From a bacterium (GTDB lineage Bacteria > Blakebacterota > Blakebacteria > Blakebacterales > Blakebacteraceae), in the NCBI GenBank assembly GCA_025774205.1, contig JALGWK010000077.1, positions 1 through 11,695 on the forward strand: 11,695 nucleotides of DNA, read 5' to 3'. Below are positions 1-6,092 of this stretch, piece by piece. The number at the start of each line of letters is the position of its first letter. Position 1 is the stretch's first letter. Made by a program: the position numbers and the translations under genes. Under the pieces are notes generated by a model. It saw only the letters and a program-made list of their open reading frames with translations. It was not told where the DNA came from and did no database searches.

Positions 1-1224
1 CTGGTGGTGCTCCTCATGGCCGGGCTCGCCTCGAGCTACTCGACCTCCACCGAGGTCAACCTGGCGGGGAACGAGCGGATGGAAGCCCAGCTCTTCTACC
101 TGGCCGAGGCCGGGATCGCGCAGGTCAAGAAACACCTCAATACCCTCGGGGTTCCGATCACCGGGACAGGTCCGGACGGTACCGAGCCGGTGCAGGTCTT
201 CTTCGAAGAACCGATCGGCCAGGCGGGGGGGGCGCAGGGGCTCTTCACCGCCTACGTCGATCCCCAGGCGCGGCAGGAGGGGAAACCGACGAAGTTTGTC
301 GCTATCACTGTTCGGGCCTGGATGCCGAACTCCCCCAACTTCACCGACCTGGAGCAGATGGCCAGTGGTACCACCATCTGGTGGACGACCGGGGACGTCC
401 TGCGGGGACCGGTGCACTCCAACGACCAGCTCAATATCAACGGCGATCCGATCTACTTGAAGGAGGTGACCTCCTCTGCCTCCACCACCAACGAGGTCAA
501 CCCGAGCAATCCCGATTTCAGGGAGGGCATCACCTTCGATGTCCCGACGATCGAACTGCCGAACGACACCGGTCTGCTCCGGGCGAAAGCACAGGAAGCC
601 GACGGACTCTACTTCGGCGGCAACGCCGATCTCGTGCTCGGGTATGACAGCGTCACCGACTTCTCCTACGTCGATGTCGATGTCGGGGCCGGTTTCGTCC
701 GGTACCAGCTGCCCGCGAACGGTGTTATCCATGTTGAAGGCACCGTGACCCTGAAAGGTCTTCTGAACGGACAGTTGACGATCGCCAGCACCGGGGACAT
801 GTACCTGCTCGATGATATCCTCTACAATTCCGATCCGAGGGTGAATCCCGACAGCGATGATCTGCTCGGACTGGTCTCGGAGCAGAACATCATCGTGGAT
901 GATACCGCGGCGAACCTGGATGCCGGTGACGAAACCTTCATGTGCATTTTGATGGCGCTCAACACCTCCTTCACGGTCGAGAACTACGCATCGGGAACCC
1001 CCAGGGGGAGTCTGAAGATAATCGGCGGTGTTATTCAGAACCGACGCGGACCGGTGGGCACCTTCAACAGTGGCGGAATCGTGTCCGGCTATTCAAAGGA
1101 TTATGCCTGGGATTTCCGGCTGGCCGACAATCCCCCGCCTTCATTCCCGACGACCGGTGTAATCGTCACCCTGTCGTGGAAAGAGCGGGATCCGTCGTAC
1201 GATATCTCCTCGAATGTCTTCTGA
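1..1224 (+). CDS. PilX-like type IV pilus minor pilin/assembly protein (5' partial)
   Basis: The frame is already open at base 1 and ends at TGA 1222-1224 (407 codons seen). The true start, with the prepilin leader, lies upstream. The first residues are the end of a hydrophobic helix (LVVLLMAGLASSY), followed by an amphipathic stretch, NLAGNERMEAQLFYLAEAGI. This is the typical PilX N-terminal pattern in which the pilin helix continues into the globular part. Around bases 385-480 the protein reads TTGDVLRGPVHSND and then NINGDPIYLKEVTSSA. This resembles the GPVHSN signature I associate with DUF4900-type domains in PilX-like proteins. The rest is beta-rich, with no cysteine pair in an obvious pilin loop and one Cys near base 945. 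PilX-type minor pilins prime or modulate pilus assembly and sit in the inner membrane or pilus tip. The gene is followed by a 216-base gap with its own promoter, so it probably belongs to an upstream minor-pilin operon. The family call rests on N-terminal pattern and context. Confidence 0.7.
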   Translation: MVVLLMAGLASSYSTSTEVNLAGNERMEAQLFYLAEAGIAQVKKHLNTLGVPITGTGPDGTEPVQVFFEEPIGQAGGAQGLFTAYVDPQARQEGKPTKFVAITVRAWMPNSPNFTDLEQMASGTTIWWTTGDVLRGPVHSNDQLNINGDPIYLKEVTSSASTTNEVNPSNPDFREGITFDVPTIELPNDTGLLRAKAQEADGLYFGGNADLVLGYDSVTDFSYVDVDVGAGFVRYQLPANGVIHVEGTVTLKGLLNGQLTIASTGDMYLLDDILYNSDPRVNPDSDDLLGLVSEQNIIVDDTAANLDAGDETFMCILMALNTSFTVENYASGTPRGSLKIIGGVIQNRRGPVGTFNSGGIVSGYSKDYAWDFRLADNPPPSFPTTGVIVTLSWKERDPSYDISSNVF

Positions 1225-1280
1225 AGCCTGATCGGAACAGCAGGGGGAAGCGGCGAAAAAGCGAGGGGCGTTCAGGGGGG

Positions 1281-1339
1281 AAAAAAGACAAAAAAGGTGA
1301 TAGGAGTCGCTTGACAGCCAGACAAGGGTATTCTATTGT
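1281..1339 (+). promoter_or_regulatory. Predicted sigma70-type promoter of the pil operon with A-tract upstream element
   Basis: A perfect -35 box TTGACA lies at 1311-1316. It is followed after exactly 17 bases by TATTGT (1334-1339), which matches the -10 consensus at 4 of 6 positions. Transcription would start near 1346, leaving a leader of about 95 bases before pilM at 1441. Two A-tracts at 1281-1286 and 1290-1295 lie just upstream of the -35 box, roughly where an UP element would contact the RNA polymerase alpha subunit. They stand out in otherwise GC-rich DNA. No terminator-like hairpin with a T-run is visible between the previous stop (1224) and this site, so some readthrough is possible. 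Prediction from sequence only. Confidence 0.6.
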
Positions 1340-1405
1340 TGAATCCATTGTCTAGGTGTAAAGAGGTAGAAACAGAACGAAAGAGGCATAATTTGCATTA
1401 CTTTT

Positions 1406-1423
1406 CGTTCCGTCGCGGGAACG
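1406..1423. repeat. Short inverted repeat in the pilM leader
   Basis: CGTTCC (1406-1411) and GGAACG (1418-1423) form a perfect 6-base inverted repeat around the 6-base loop GTCGCG. It lies 17 bases upstream of the pilM start, inside the predicted 5' leader. It could be a small RNA hairpin affecting pilM translation, or half-sites of an operator. It could also be chance. The leader also carries AAAGAGG twice (1360-1366 and 1380-1386), 20 bases apart. Confidence 0.3.
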
Positions 1424-1440
1424 TACACCGGTAGGCATAT

Positions 1441-2490
1441 ATGGCAGCGAAACGGGGAAAAAGCACTGTCGGGCTCGATATCGGGTCTTCGTCCATCAAG
1501 GTGGCGCGTATCGCCCATGGGTCGGCGAGCTACTACCTTGAGGATTACGACGTGGAGCCGATGCCGGCCGGTGCCATCGTCTCGGGGGAGATCCGCGATC
1601 GCGACCTCGTCGAAGCGGCACTGAAGGACGTCATCAAGCGGAACGGGCTGAAACGGGCCAATGTCGTGGTCAGTCTCTCGGGCTTCGCGGTTCTGCACGA
1701 TACCCTGACCATGAAGGTCATGAGCGAGGACGATGCGAAGGACGAAGTCTATTCCGAGGTCGAGAAGATCAGTCCCTTCTCCATCTCCGAGGTTACCCTC
1801 GACTACAAGATCATGGAGGTGGAGGAGGCGGAAGACCAGATGCGGGTCCTCCTGGTAGCGGCCAAGAACGACGTTCTCGAAGACCGCCTCGAGATCCTCA
1901 ACAACCTCGGCGTGCGCCCGGTCATCGTCGATGTGGACATCTTCGCTCTCTACAACGCCTTCGAAGCGAATTACGACATGGCCGATTACCGGGGTGCGGC
2001 CCTCATGAACATGGGTGCCAACACCACCAGCATCACCTTCGTCTTCGAAGGGGGATTCCACTCGGCGCGCGATCTCTCCATCTCCACCGGACATTTCAGC
2101 GATCGTCTCGAAAAGGAGATGAACCTGCCGCAGGAGATCGCTCTCGACGTGCTGTATGGATCGCCCCCGGAAGACCTGGATGTGGAAAAGGCGGCTAAAG
2201 TGATCTCCGGGGTGGGGGCCGAGCTGAGCGATTCGATCGAGATGGCGGTCAGTTACTTCCGCTCCACGGTCGATCTCGACCAGCTCGATGTGATCATGCT
2301 CTGTGGCGGCGGGGCCGCAATCCCGGGCCTCACCAGCCTGCTGGAAACGAAGAATGGTGTGCGGACCGAGATCGCCAATCCGCTCCGCAGCATTGAGTTC
2401 AATCCATCTCTCTTCAAAGACGCGGATATCGACATGGTCGCACCGACTTTGACGGTCGCGGTGGGACTGGCACTGAGGAAGTCGGGCTGA
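1441..2490 (+). CDS. pilM: Type IV pilus assembly protein PilM (actin-like ATPase)
   Basis: The 349-residue product has the usual PilM length and the ATP-binding signature of the actin/FtsA-like fold. The phosphate-1 loop is VGLDIGSSSIKVARI (residues 10-24), phosphate-2 is ALMNMGANTTSIT (187-199), and the adenosine motif is VIMLCGGGAAIPGL (284-297). The stretch SPFSISEVTLDY (111-122) matches the conserved region after subdomain 1C in PilM. There is no signal peptide, as expected for the cytoplasmic ring protein that binds the PilN tail and links the PilN/PilO platform to the assembly machinery. The ATG at 1441 is the first in-frame ATG after the promoter. Its ribosome site is weak (GGTAGG at 1430-1435). 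It is the first gene of the operon, and its TGA is separated from the pilN ATG by one base, so translational coupling is likely. Confidence 0.95.
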   Translation: MAAKRGKSTVGLDIGSSSIKVARIAHGSASYYLEDYDVEPMPAGAIVSGEIRDRDLVEAALKDVIKRNGLKRANVVVSLSGFAVLHDTLTMKVMSEDDAKDEVYSEVEKISPFSISEVTLDYKIMEVEEAEDQMRVLLVAAKNDVLEDRLEILNNLGVRPVIVDVDIFALYNAFEANYDMADYRGAALMNMGANTTSITFVFEGGFHSARDLSISTGHFSDRLEKEMNLPQEIALDVLYGSPPEDLDVEKAAKVISGVGAELSDSIEMAVSYFRSTVDLDQLDVIMLCGGGAAIPGLTSLLETKNGVRTEIANPLRSIEFNPSLFKDADIDMVAPTLTVAVGLALRKSG

Positions 2491-2491
2491 G

Positions 2492-3091
2492 ATGGTCTTC
2501 GAGATAAACCTGCTTCCGGAGAAGTATCGCAAGAAGAAGCTGGCGATCCATCTCGACGCGCGGGTATTCGGCGTTATCGGCGGTGCGGCTCTGATCGCTC
2601 TGCTGGTCCTGGTAACCGTCAACCAGAGCAGGATCCTGAAAAATACCGAGGAACGTCACGTGGCCCTTGAGGCCGAGAAATTAATCGTGGAGGTGACCGC
2701 CAACCGGGTCCGCAGCCAGAAAGAAGAGATACGGAACGTCAACACCCGGATCGCCACCCTGCAGGCACTGGGGGGGCGCAATGCCATCCAGCTGCAGGTA
2801 CTGGAGATCGTGAGCAACAGATTGCCTGATGACGTCTACCTGCTCGACTTCAACCAGACCGTTGACAGGCAGAGTCAGCAGGCGGGGGGAGCCTTGTCCT
2901 TCCGGCCCGACCAGATCCTGAACTTCCGCGGGATCGCCCTGCGTAAAGAGGGGATCACCGAATGGCTGACGCAGCTGCAGGATGAGGATCTGATCCAGCA
3001 GGTGCAGACCAATTACCTGCGACCGACACGGGTCGAGGGCGTTGATATCTACGAGTTTTCACTGACCGCGGTCATGAACATAGCCGGATGA
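2492..3091 (+). CDS. pilN: Type IV pilus inner-membrane protein PilN
   Basis: The 199-residue protein starts with MVFEINLLPEKYRKKK, which contains the INLLP motif that PilN inserts into a groove of PilM. A single transmembrane helix follows at about residues 24-43. A heptad-like, charged coiled-coil segment runs from 45 to about 92, and a small alpha/beta periplasmic domain from 93 to 199 contains DVYLLDF and FRGIALRKEGITEWL. This is the canonical PilN layout. PilN heterodimerises with PilO in the inner membrane. The ATG at 2492 starts one base after the pilM stop, with TGAGGAA at 2474-2480 inside pilM as a likely ribosome site. A run of seven Gs (2770-2776) encodes LGGRN. Confidence 0.93.
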   Translation: MVFEINLLPEKYRKKKLAIHLDARVFGVIGGAALIALLVLVTVNQSRILKNTEERHVALEAEKLIVEVTANRVRSQKEEIRNVNTRIATLQALGGRNAIQLQVLEIVSNRLPDDVYLLDFNQTVDRQSQQAGGALSFRPDQILNFRGIALRKEGITEWLTQLQDEDLIQQVQTNYLRPTRVEGVDIYEFSLTAVMNIAG

Positions 3092-3098
3092 GCAGAAC

Positions 3099-3686
3099 GT
3101 GGACCTGAGCGATCAGAAAACGCAGATCATACTGGTTATAGTCCTCGGTGTGGCCGCACTGGTCTATGCCTGGTACACGTACATGTACACTCCGCGGAAA
3201 GAGGAGATCGATACCCTTAACGTAAATATCGAAACCCTGGAGCAGGAAATAGACCTGTTCCAGATCGAAGCGGATCAGGAAGAGGCGGTGGCGGTGCAGC
3301 TGGCTGACGCACGGCAGCGATGGTCCGCAGTCCTCCTGCAGTTCCCGACCGAGGCGAAGGAGGACGAGCTCCTCGCCAACATGAGCCTGGCCGGAGAGGC
3401 CAGCCGACTCTATCAGATCGATTTCGAGCGGGGGGGGCGGCGCGTCCAGGAACTCTACATAGAACAGGATTACACCATCCGGCTGCTGGGTGAATACCGG
3501 AATCTGGGCCGCTATATTGCAGTCCTGTCCGGCCAGCCTCGCCGGGTGAGTGTCGCGCGGATGCGGATCGCGCACCCGAGCGCCGCCACAGGAGCTTCCG
3601 GTGGTACCTCCGCGGGCCCGCTGCCGACCGAGGAAGAGGTCATCATCACCCTGACTGTCACGTCATACGTGGTTATAGAGAGATAA
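3099..3686 (+). CDS. pilO: Type IV pilus inner-membrane protein PilO
   Basis: The 195-residue protein has a short cytoplasmic tail, one transmembrane helix (about residues 9-29) and a coiled coil (about 34-74). A ferredoxin-like periplasmic domain follows. The hallmark GEYRNLGRYIAVLSGQPRRV (131-150) corresponds to the conserved PilO motif G-x-Y-x-x-[IL]-x-x-[FY]-[IL] followed by R-[VI]. A low-complexity Ala/Gly/Ser loop at about 161-174 precedes the last beta strand. PilO pairs with PilN to form the periplasmic part of the alignment complex and contacts PilP. The start is GTG at 3099, seven bases after the pilN stop, with GGATGAG (3086-3092) as a modest ribosome site. An ATG at 3088 is out of frame and stops after a few codons. 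A run of eight Gs at 3430-3437 encodes RGGR. Confidence 0.9.
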   Translation: MDLSDQKTQIILVIVLGVAALVYAWYTYMYTPRKEEIDTLNVNIETLEQEIDLFQIEADQEEAVAVQLADARQRWSAVLLQFPTEAKEDELLANMSLAGEASRLYQIDFERGGRRVQELYIEQDYTIRLLGEYRNLGRYIAVLSGQPRRVSVARMRIAHPSAATGASGGTSAGPLPTEEEVIITLTVTSYVVIER

Positions 3687-3697
3687 CATGAAATTCC

Positions 3698-3702
3698 GGA
3701 GG
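3698..3702 (+). promoter_or_regulatory. Ribosome binding site that favours the ATG at 3709
   Basis: A perfect GGAGG lies six bases before the ATG at 3709. The in-frame ATG at 3688 has only a weak GAG match upstream. Using 3709 removes a short charged stretch (MKFRRID) and leaves a standard signal peptide starting MRLAPMLLLAG. Confidence 0.6.
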
Positions 3703-3708
3703 ATCGAC

Positions 3709-4740
3709 ATGAGGTTGGCACCGATGCTCCTGCTTGCGGGAGCTGTCTCGTTTTCCCTCTCCACACAATCGAAGGTGGCGGGGCAGGAGGAGAGTACCCC
3801 GGGCAGGCTGCAGGCGGATCTGGTCGATATTACCTCGATCGAACTCATCAGAGGCTACAGCGAGGACCAGTTCACGCTCCTGGTGCGATGCAATATCTGG
3901 CGGGAGACGAACTGGTTCTGGGTACATCACAGGACATTTGTGCTCGACATTCGGCAGGCCTATATGCCCTTCCGCGGCCAGGCGCTCGGACAGCTGCTGC
4001 TGTCGCAGGTGGGTGGAGTAAGGGCCAGCCAGTTCATGGAAGGTATCAACCCCATTGCCCGGATTGAGATCGATGTGATCAAGGAGAAGGGGGTGGAAGT
4101 GTGGTGGACGACGGAGGGGATTGAAGTGATGTTCAACATTCCCGGACCATCGGTTCCGTCACCCACGCCGACGGGCAGGACTGATCGGGGCCCGACCTCT
4201 ACTACTGCGGTAACCCCACCACCCACGACTCCGGTCTCCGAAACTCCGGTTCCTGAAACTGCGGTTCCAGAAACTCTGGTCACCGAAGCGCCGGTTCCCG
4301 AAACTCCAGTCTCCGAAACACCGGTTTCAACAACTCCGGATTCCACAGCTCAGGTTTCCACTCCGCCGATTTCCACGCAGCCGGAGAGCACGGTGACTGA
4401 GGTACCGGCCGGTCGGGAGTTGCCCTACCGTCCCGGTACCAGGGTCAACCCGTTCGATCCGCTGTTGAAACCACTTGACGATACAGTTGACCTGACCAAC
4501 ACCCTGACGCGGCCGCTTCCCAATGCCGAGGCATTGCAGCTGACCGGTATCACCTGGCTGGCGAGTCGACCCGATGAATCGGTAGCTCTTCTCAGGGATG
4601 GTGAGGCGCGGAACTACATGTTGATGAAGGGTGATCGGGTGAAGTACGGATATGTCAGCCATGTGGGAGAGCGTGAGATCATCTTCGTGCTCGACATATA
4701 TGGCCGGCATAAAGTGGTAACTTTGAAGTTAAACCCTTAG
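3709..4740 (+). CDS. pilP: PilP-like alignment protein carrying an N-terminal AMIN-like domain
   Basis: The product is 343 residues from ATG 3709, or 350 from ATG 3688. A signal peptide (about residues 1-25, ending near SKVAG) exports it. It has no lipobox, and its only cysteine is in LVRCNIW. Residues about 41-142 look like an AMIN domain: a beta-sandwich pattern with TFVLDIRQAYMPF, VRASQF and ARIEIDV. These match the AMIN scheme of a buried VLD strand, a basic R-x-x-Q-F turn and alternating strands. A Pro/Thr/Ser/Glu linker (about 144-233) follows. The last ~105 residues (237-343) resemble PilP, with RVNPFDPL (245-252), LQLTGITWL (277-285), MLMKGDRVKYGYV (304-316) and a terminal strand pair. 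PilP links PilN/PilO to the secretin N0/N1 domains. It is usually a lipoprotein of about 170-180 residues, so this one is about twice the usual size and anchored differently. Position between pilO and pilQ supports the call. AMIN domains bind peptidoglycan, so this protein may tether the complex to the cell wall (inference). Confidence 0.8.
   Translation: MRLAPMLLLAGAVSFSLSTQSKVAGQEESTPGRLQADLVDITSIELIRGYSEDQFTLLVRCNIWRETNWFWVHHRTFVLDIRQAYMPFRGQALGQLLLSQVGGVRASQFMEGINPIARIEIDVIKEKGVEVWWTTEGIEVMFNIPGPSVPSPTPTGRTDRGPTSTTAVTPPPTTPVSETPVPETAVPETLVTEAPVPETPVSETPVSTTPDSTAQVSTPPISTQPESTVTEVPAGRELPYRPGTRVNPFDPLLKPLDDTVDLTNTLTRPLPNAEALQLTGITWLASRPDESVALLRDGEARNYMLMKGDRVKYGYVSHVGEREIIFVLDIYGRHKVVTLKLNP
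4231..4350 (+). repeat. 15-base minisatellite encoding the PilP linker, eight imperfect copies
   Basis: Eight consecutive 15-base units encode PVSET, PVPET, AVPET, LVTEA, PVPET, PVSET, PVSTT and PDSTA. Degenerate copies (QVST, PPISTQ) follow to about 4380. The period is a multiple of three, so gain or loss of a unit changes linker length without shifting frame. The encoded segment is extended and acidic/proline-rich and joins the AMIN-like and PilP-like domains. Confidence 0.85.
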
Positions 4741-4746
4741 GAGAGG
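4739..4746 (+). promoter_or_regulatory. Ribosome binding site that favours the GTG at 4755 for pilQ
   Basis: AGGAGAGG overlaps the pilP stop codon. It lies eight bases before GTG 4755 but directly abuts GTG 4746, which is too close to serve that start. The later GTG is therefore preferred. Confidence 0.5.
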
Positions 4747-4754
4747 TGAGGCAC

Positions 4755-6044
4755 GTGTCACGTACGCGGGCTCCAATCCTGATCCTTCTGGCGGTTATCT
4801 GTCTGGTCTCGACGGGTTCCGTACAGGCCCAGATGCAGACTCAGAACGGACTGATCATCGCTCTCGGATTCGAAGACGCAGATGTCAGGTCGGTACTCTC
4901 CACCCTCGCGGATTTCGGCGGAGAGAACATCGTGCCCGATAACGGAGTTACAGGTCGGGTGACCATGCAGCTGCGCAATGTGGACTGGCTCGACGCGCTG
5001 GAAGCGGTCATGTCCCAGATGGACCTGGTGTGCATTCCCACCGTCGAGTCGCTGCGGGTGGCGGAGCCGTATGATACCGAGTTCATACAGGTGCTTCGCC
5101 GGTCCGATTTCAACACCCGCATGCAGCAGCAACTGCAGCAGGTGCAGGACATCGAGACCAGCAAACCGCTCGAGACAAGAATCATCAAGCTTGACCACTC
5201 GCGGGTTATCGATATCCAGCAGGCGATCCAGTCCCTGGGATCACCTGACGGGATCATCACCACCGATCCGCGCACGAACAGTCTCATCATCCGCGATTAT
5301 CCCGAAAGCCTGCAGCTGATTGAGGAGGTCGTGGGCGAACTCGATATATCGGTGCCCCAGATCAGGATCGAAGCCAAACTGCTGGAGGTGGATACCGACC
5401 GCATCCACCAGCTCGGTCTGACCTGGGACCTGAATATCTCCGGCACGAATCCGCTCATCATCTCGGGAACGTCCGACCTTTCGACCAGCAACGTGATCTC
5501 GGGCACGTTCGGGGCCTCTACCGCGAGTATGACGCTTGACGCCACCATCACAGCCCTGGAGAACCAGGGTGTAGCACACACTGTTGCCAGACCGAGCATC
5601 TCGGTCCTCGACAACGTCCAGGGCCGTATCTTCATGGGTGAGAAGGTGCCGCTGCGGGAACTCGACGTGGCCGGTAACGTGACAATTCAGCTCCGGGACA
5701 TCGGTATCGAACTGGTCGTCACTCCTCACGTCGTTGAAGATGACATGATCATTCTGGAACTCCTGCCGAAGCGGGAGTCGTTCCGGGTCGACCCCTCGGC
5801 GGGCATCATCGTATCGACCCAGGACGCCTCCACGACAGTCAAGGTACGGGACGGTGAAACGGCCGTCATCGGCGGGCTGAAGTCGGAGACGGTGCAGGAA
5901 GCTGATACCGGCATTCCGATCCTGATGAACATCCCCATAATCGGAGCGCTCTTCCGGTATCACACTCAGCAGGTCCAGGTGCGGGACCTGATTATCTTTG
6001 TTACACCTAGAATCGAGCGTGAGAACACGGTAATCGTGCCGTAG
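4755..6044 (+). CDS. pilQ: Type IV pilus secretin PilQ, short form without AMIN domain
   Basis: Residues are numbered from GTG 4755 (429 residues); GTG 4746 would add three. The signal peptide (APILILLAVICLVSTGSVQA, about 6-25) has a cleavage site at VQA/Q. An N0/STN domain spans about 33-102 (ALGFEDADVRSVLSTLADF, then VTMQLRNVDWLDALEAVM). One N1/Secretin_N domain spans about 138-197 (TRIIKLDHS, DPRTNSLIIRDYPESL). The secretin core runs from about 200 to 420. Its C-terminal signature is clear: VTPHVVEDDMIILEL, DGETAVIGGL, GIPILMNIPIIGALF and RDLIIFVTPRI. Oligomers form the outer-membrane pore through which the pilus passes. PilQ proteins are often over 600 residues, with one or two AMIN domains ahead of N0. 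Here N0 follows the signal peptide directly. No C-terminal pilotin-binding extension is visible; the protein stops soon after the last strand. The gene starts 14 bases after pilP. Confidence 0.95.
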   Translation: MSRTRAPILILLAVICLVSTGSVQAQMQTQNGLIIALGFEDADVRSVLSTLADFGGENIVPDNGVTGRVTMQLRNVDWLDALEAVMSQMDLVCIPTVESLRVAEPYDTEFIQVLRRSDFNTRMQQQLQQVQDIETSKPLETRIIKLDHSRVIDIQQAIQSLGSPDGIITTDPRTNSLIIRDYPESLQLIEEVVGELDISVPQIRIEAKLLEVDTDRIHQLGLTWDLNISGTNPLIISGTSDLSTSNVISGTFGASTASMTLDATITALENQGVAHTVARPSISVLDNVQGRIFMGEKVPLRELDVAGNVTIQLRDIGIELVVTPHVVEDDMIILELLPKRESFRVDPSAGIIVSTQDASTTVKVRDGETAVIGGLKSETVQEADTGIPILMNIPIIGALFRYHTQQVQVRDLIIFVTPRIERENTVIVP

Positions 6045-6092
6045 GCCGATCGCCTCCCAGGGCGTGCCTTCTCCCCGCTTGAGGAGCTAATC

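Noticed and set aside
1383-1398. A possible sigma54 promoter (GAGGCATAATTTGCA) upstream of pilM
   Set aside because: The GG and GC elements are separated by 8 bases rather than the required 10, and the -24 box is otherwise a poor match. The TTGACA/TATTGT pair is a better explanation.
1333-2622. A 429-codon open frame on the minus strand opposite pilM
   Set aside because: pilM on the plus strand has clear actin-family motifs. The antisense product is His/Asp/Arg-rich with no recognisable pattern, typical of a shadow frame.
4231-4350. The 15-base repeats as a CRISPR array
   Set aside because: The units are contiguous, 15 bases long, in frame and coding, with no spacers.
4746-4754. GTG 4746 as the pilQ start
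   Set aside because: The ribosome-site-like AGGAGAGG overlaps it, leaving no usable spacing. GTG 4755 is spaced correctly and still gives a full signal peptide.
6045-6092. A terminator or separate promoter between pilQ and the Ig lipoprotein gene
   Set aside because: Only a very weak CTC/GAG pairing with no T-run is present, and there is no TTGACA-like box. The gap reads as an intra-operon spacer with a good ribosome site.
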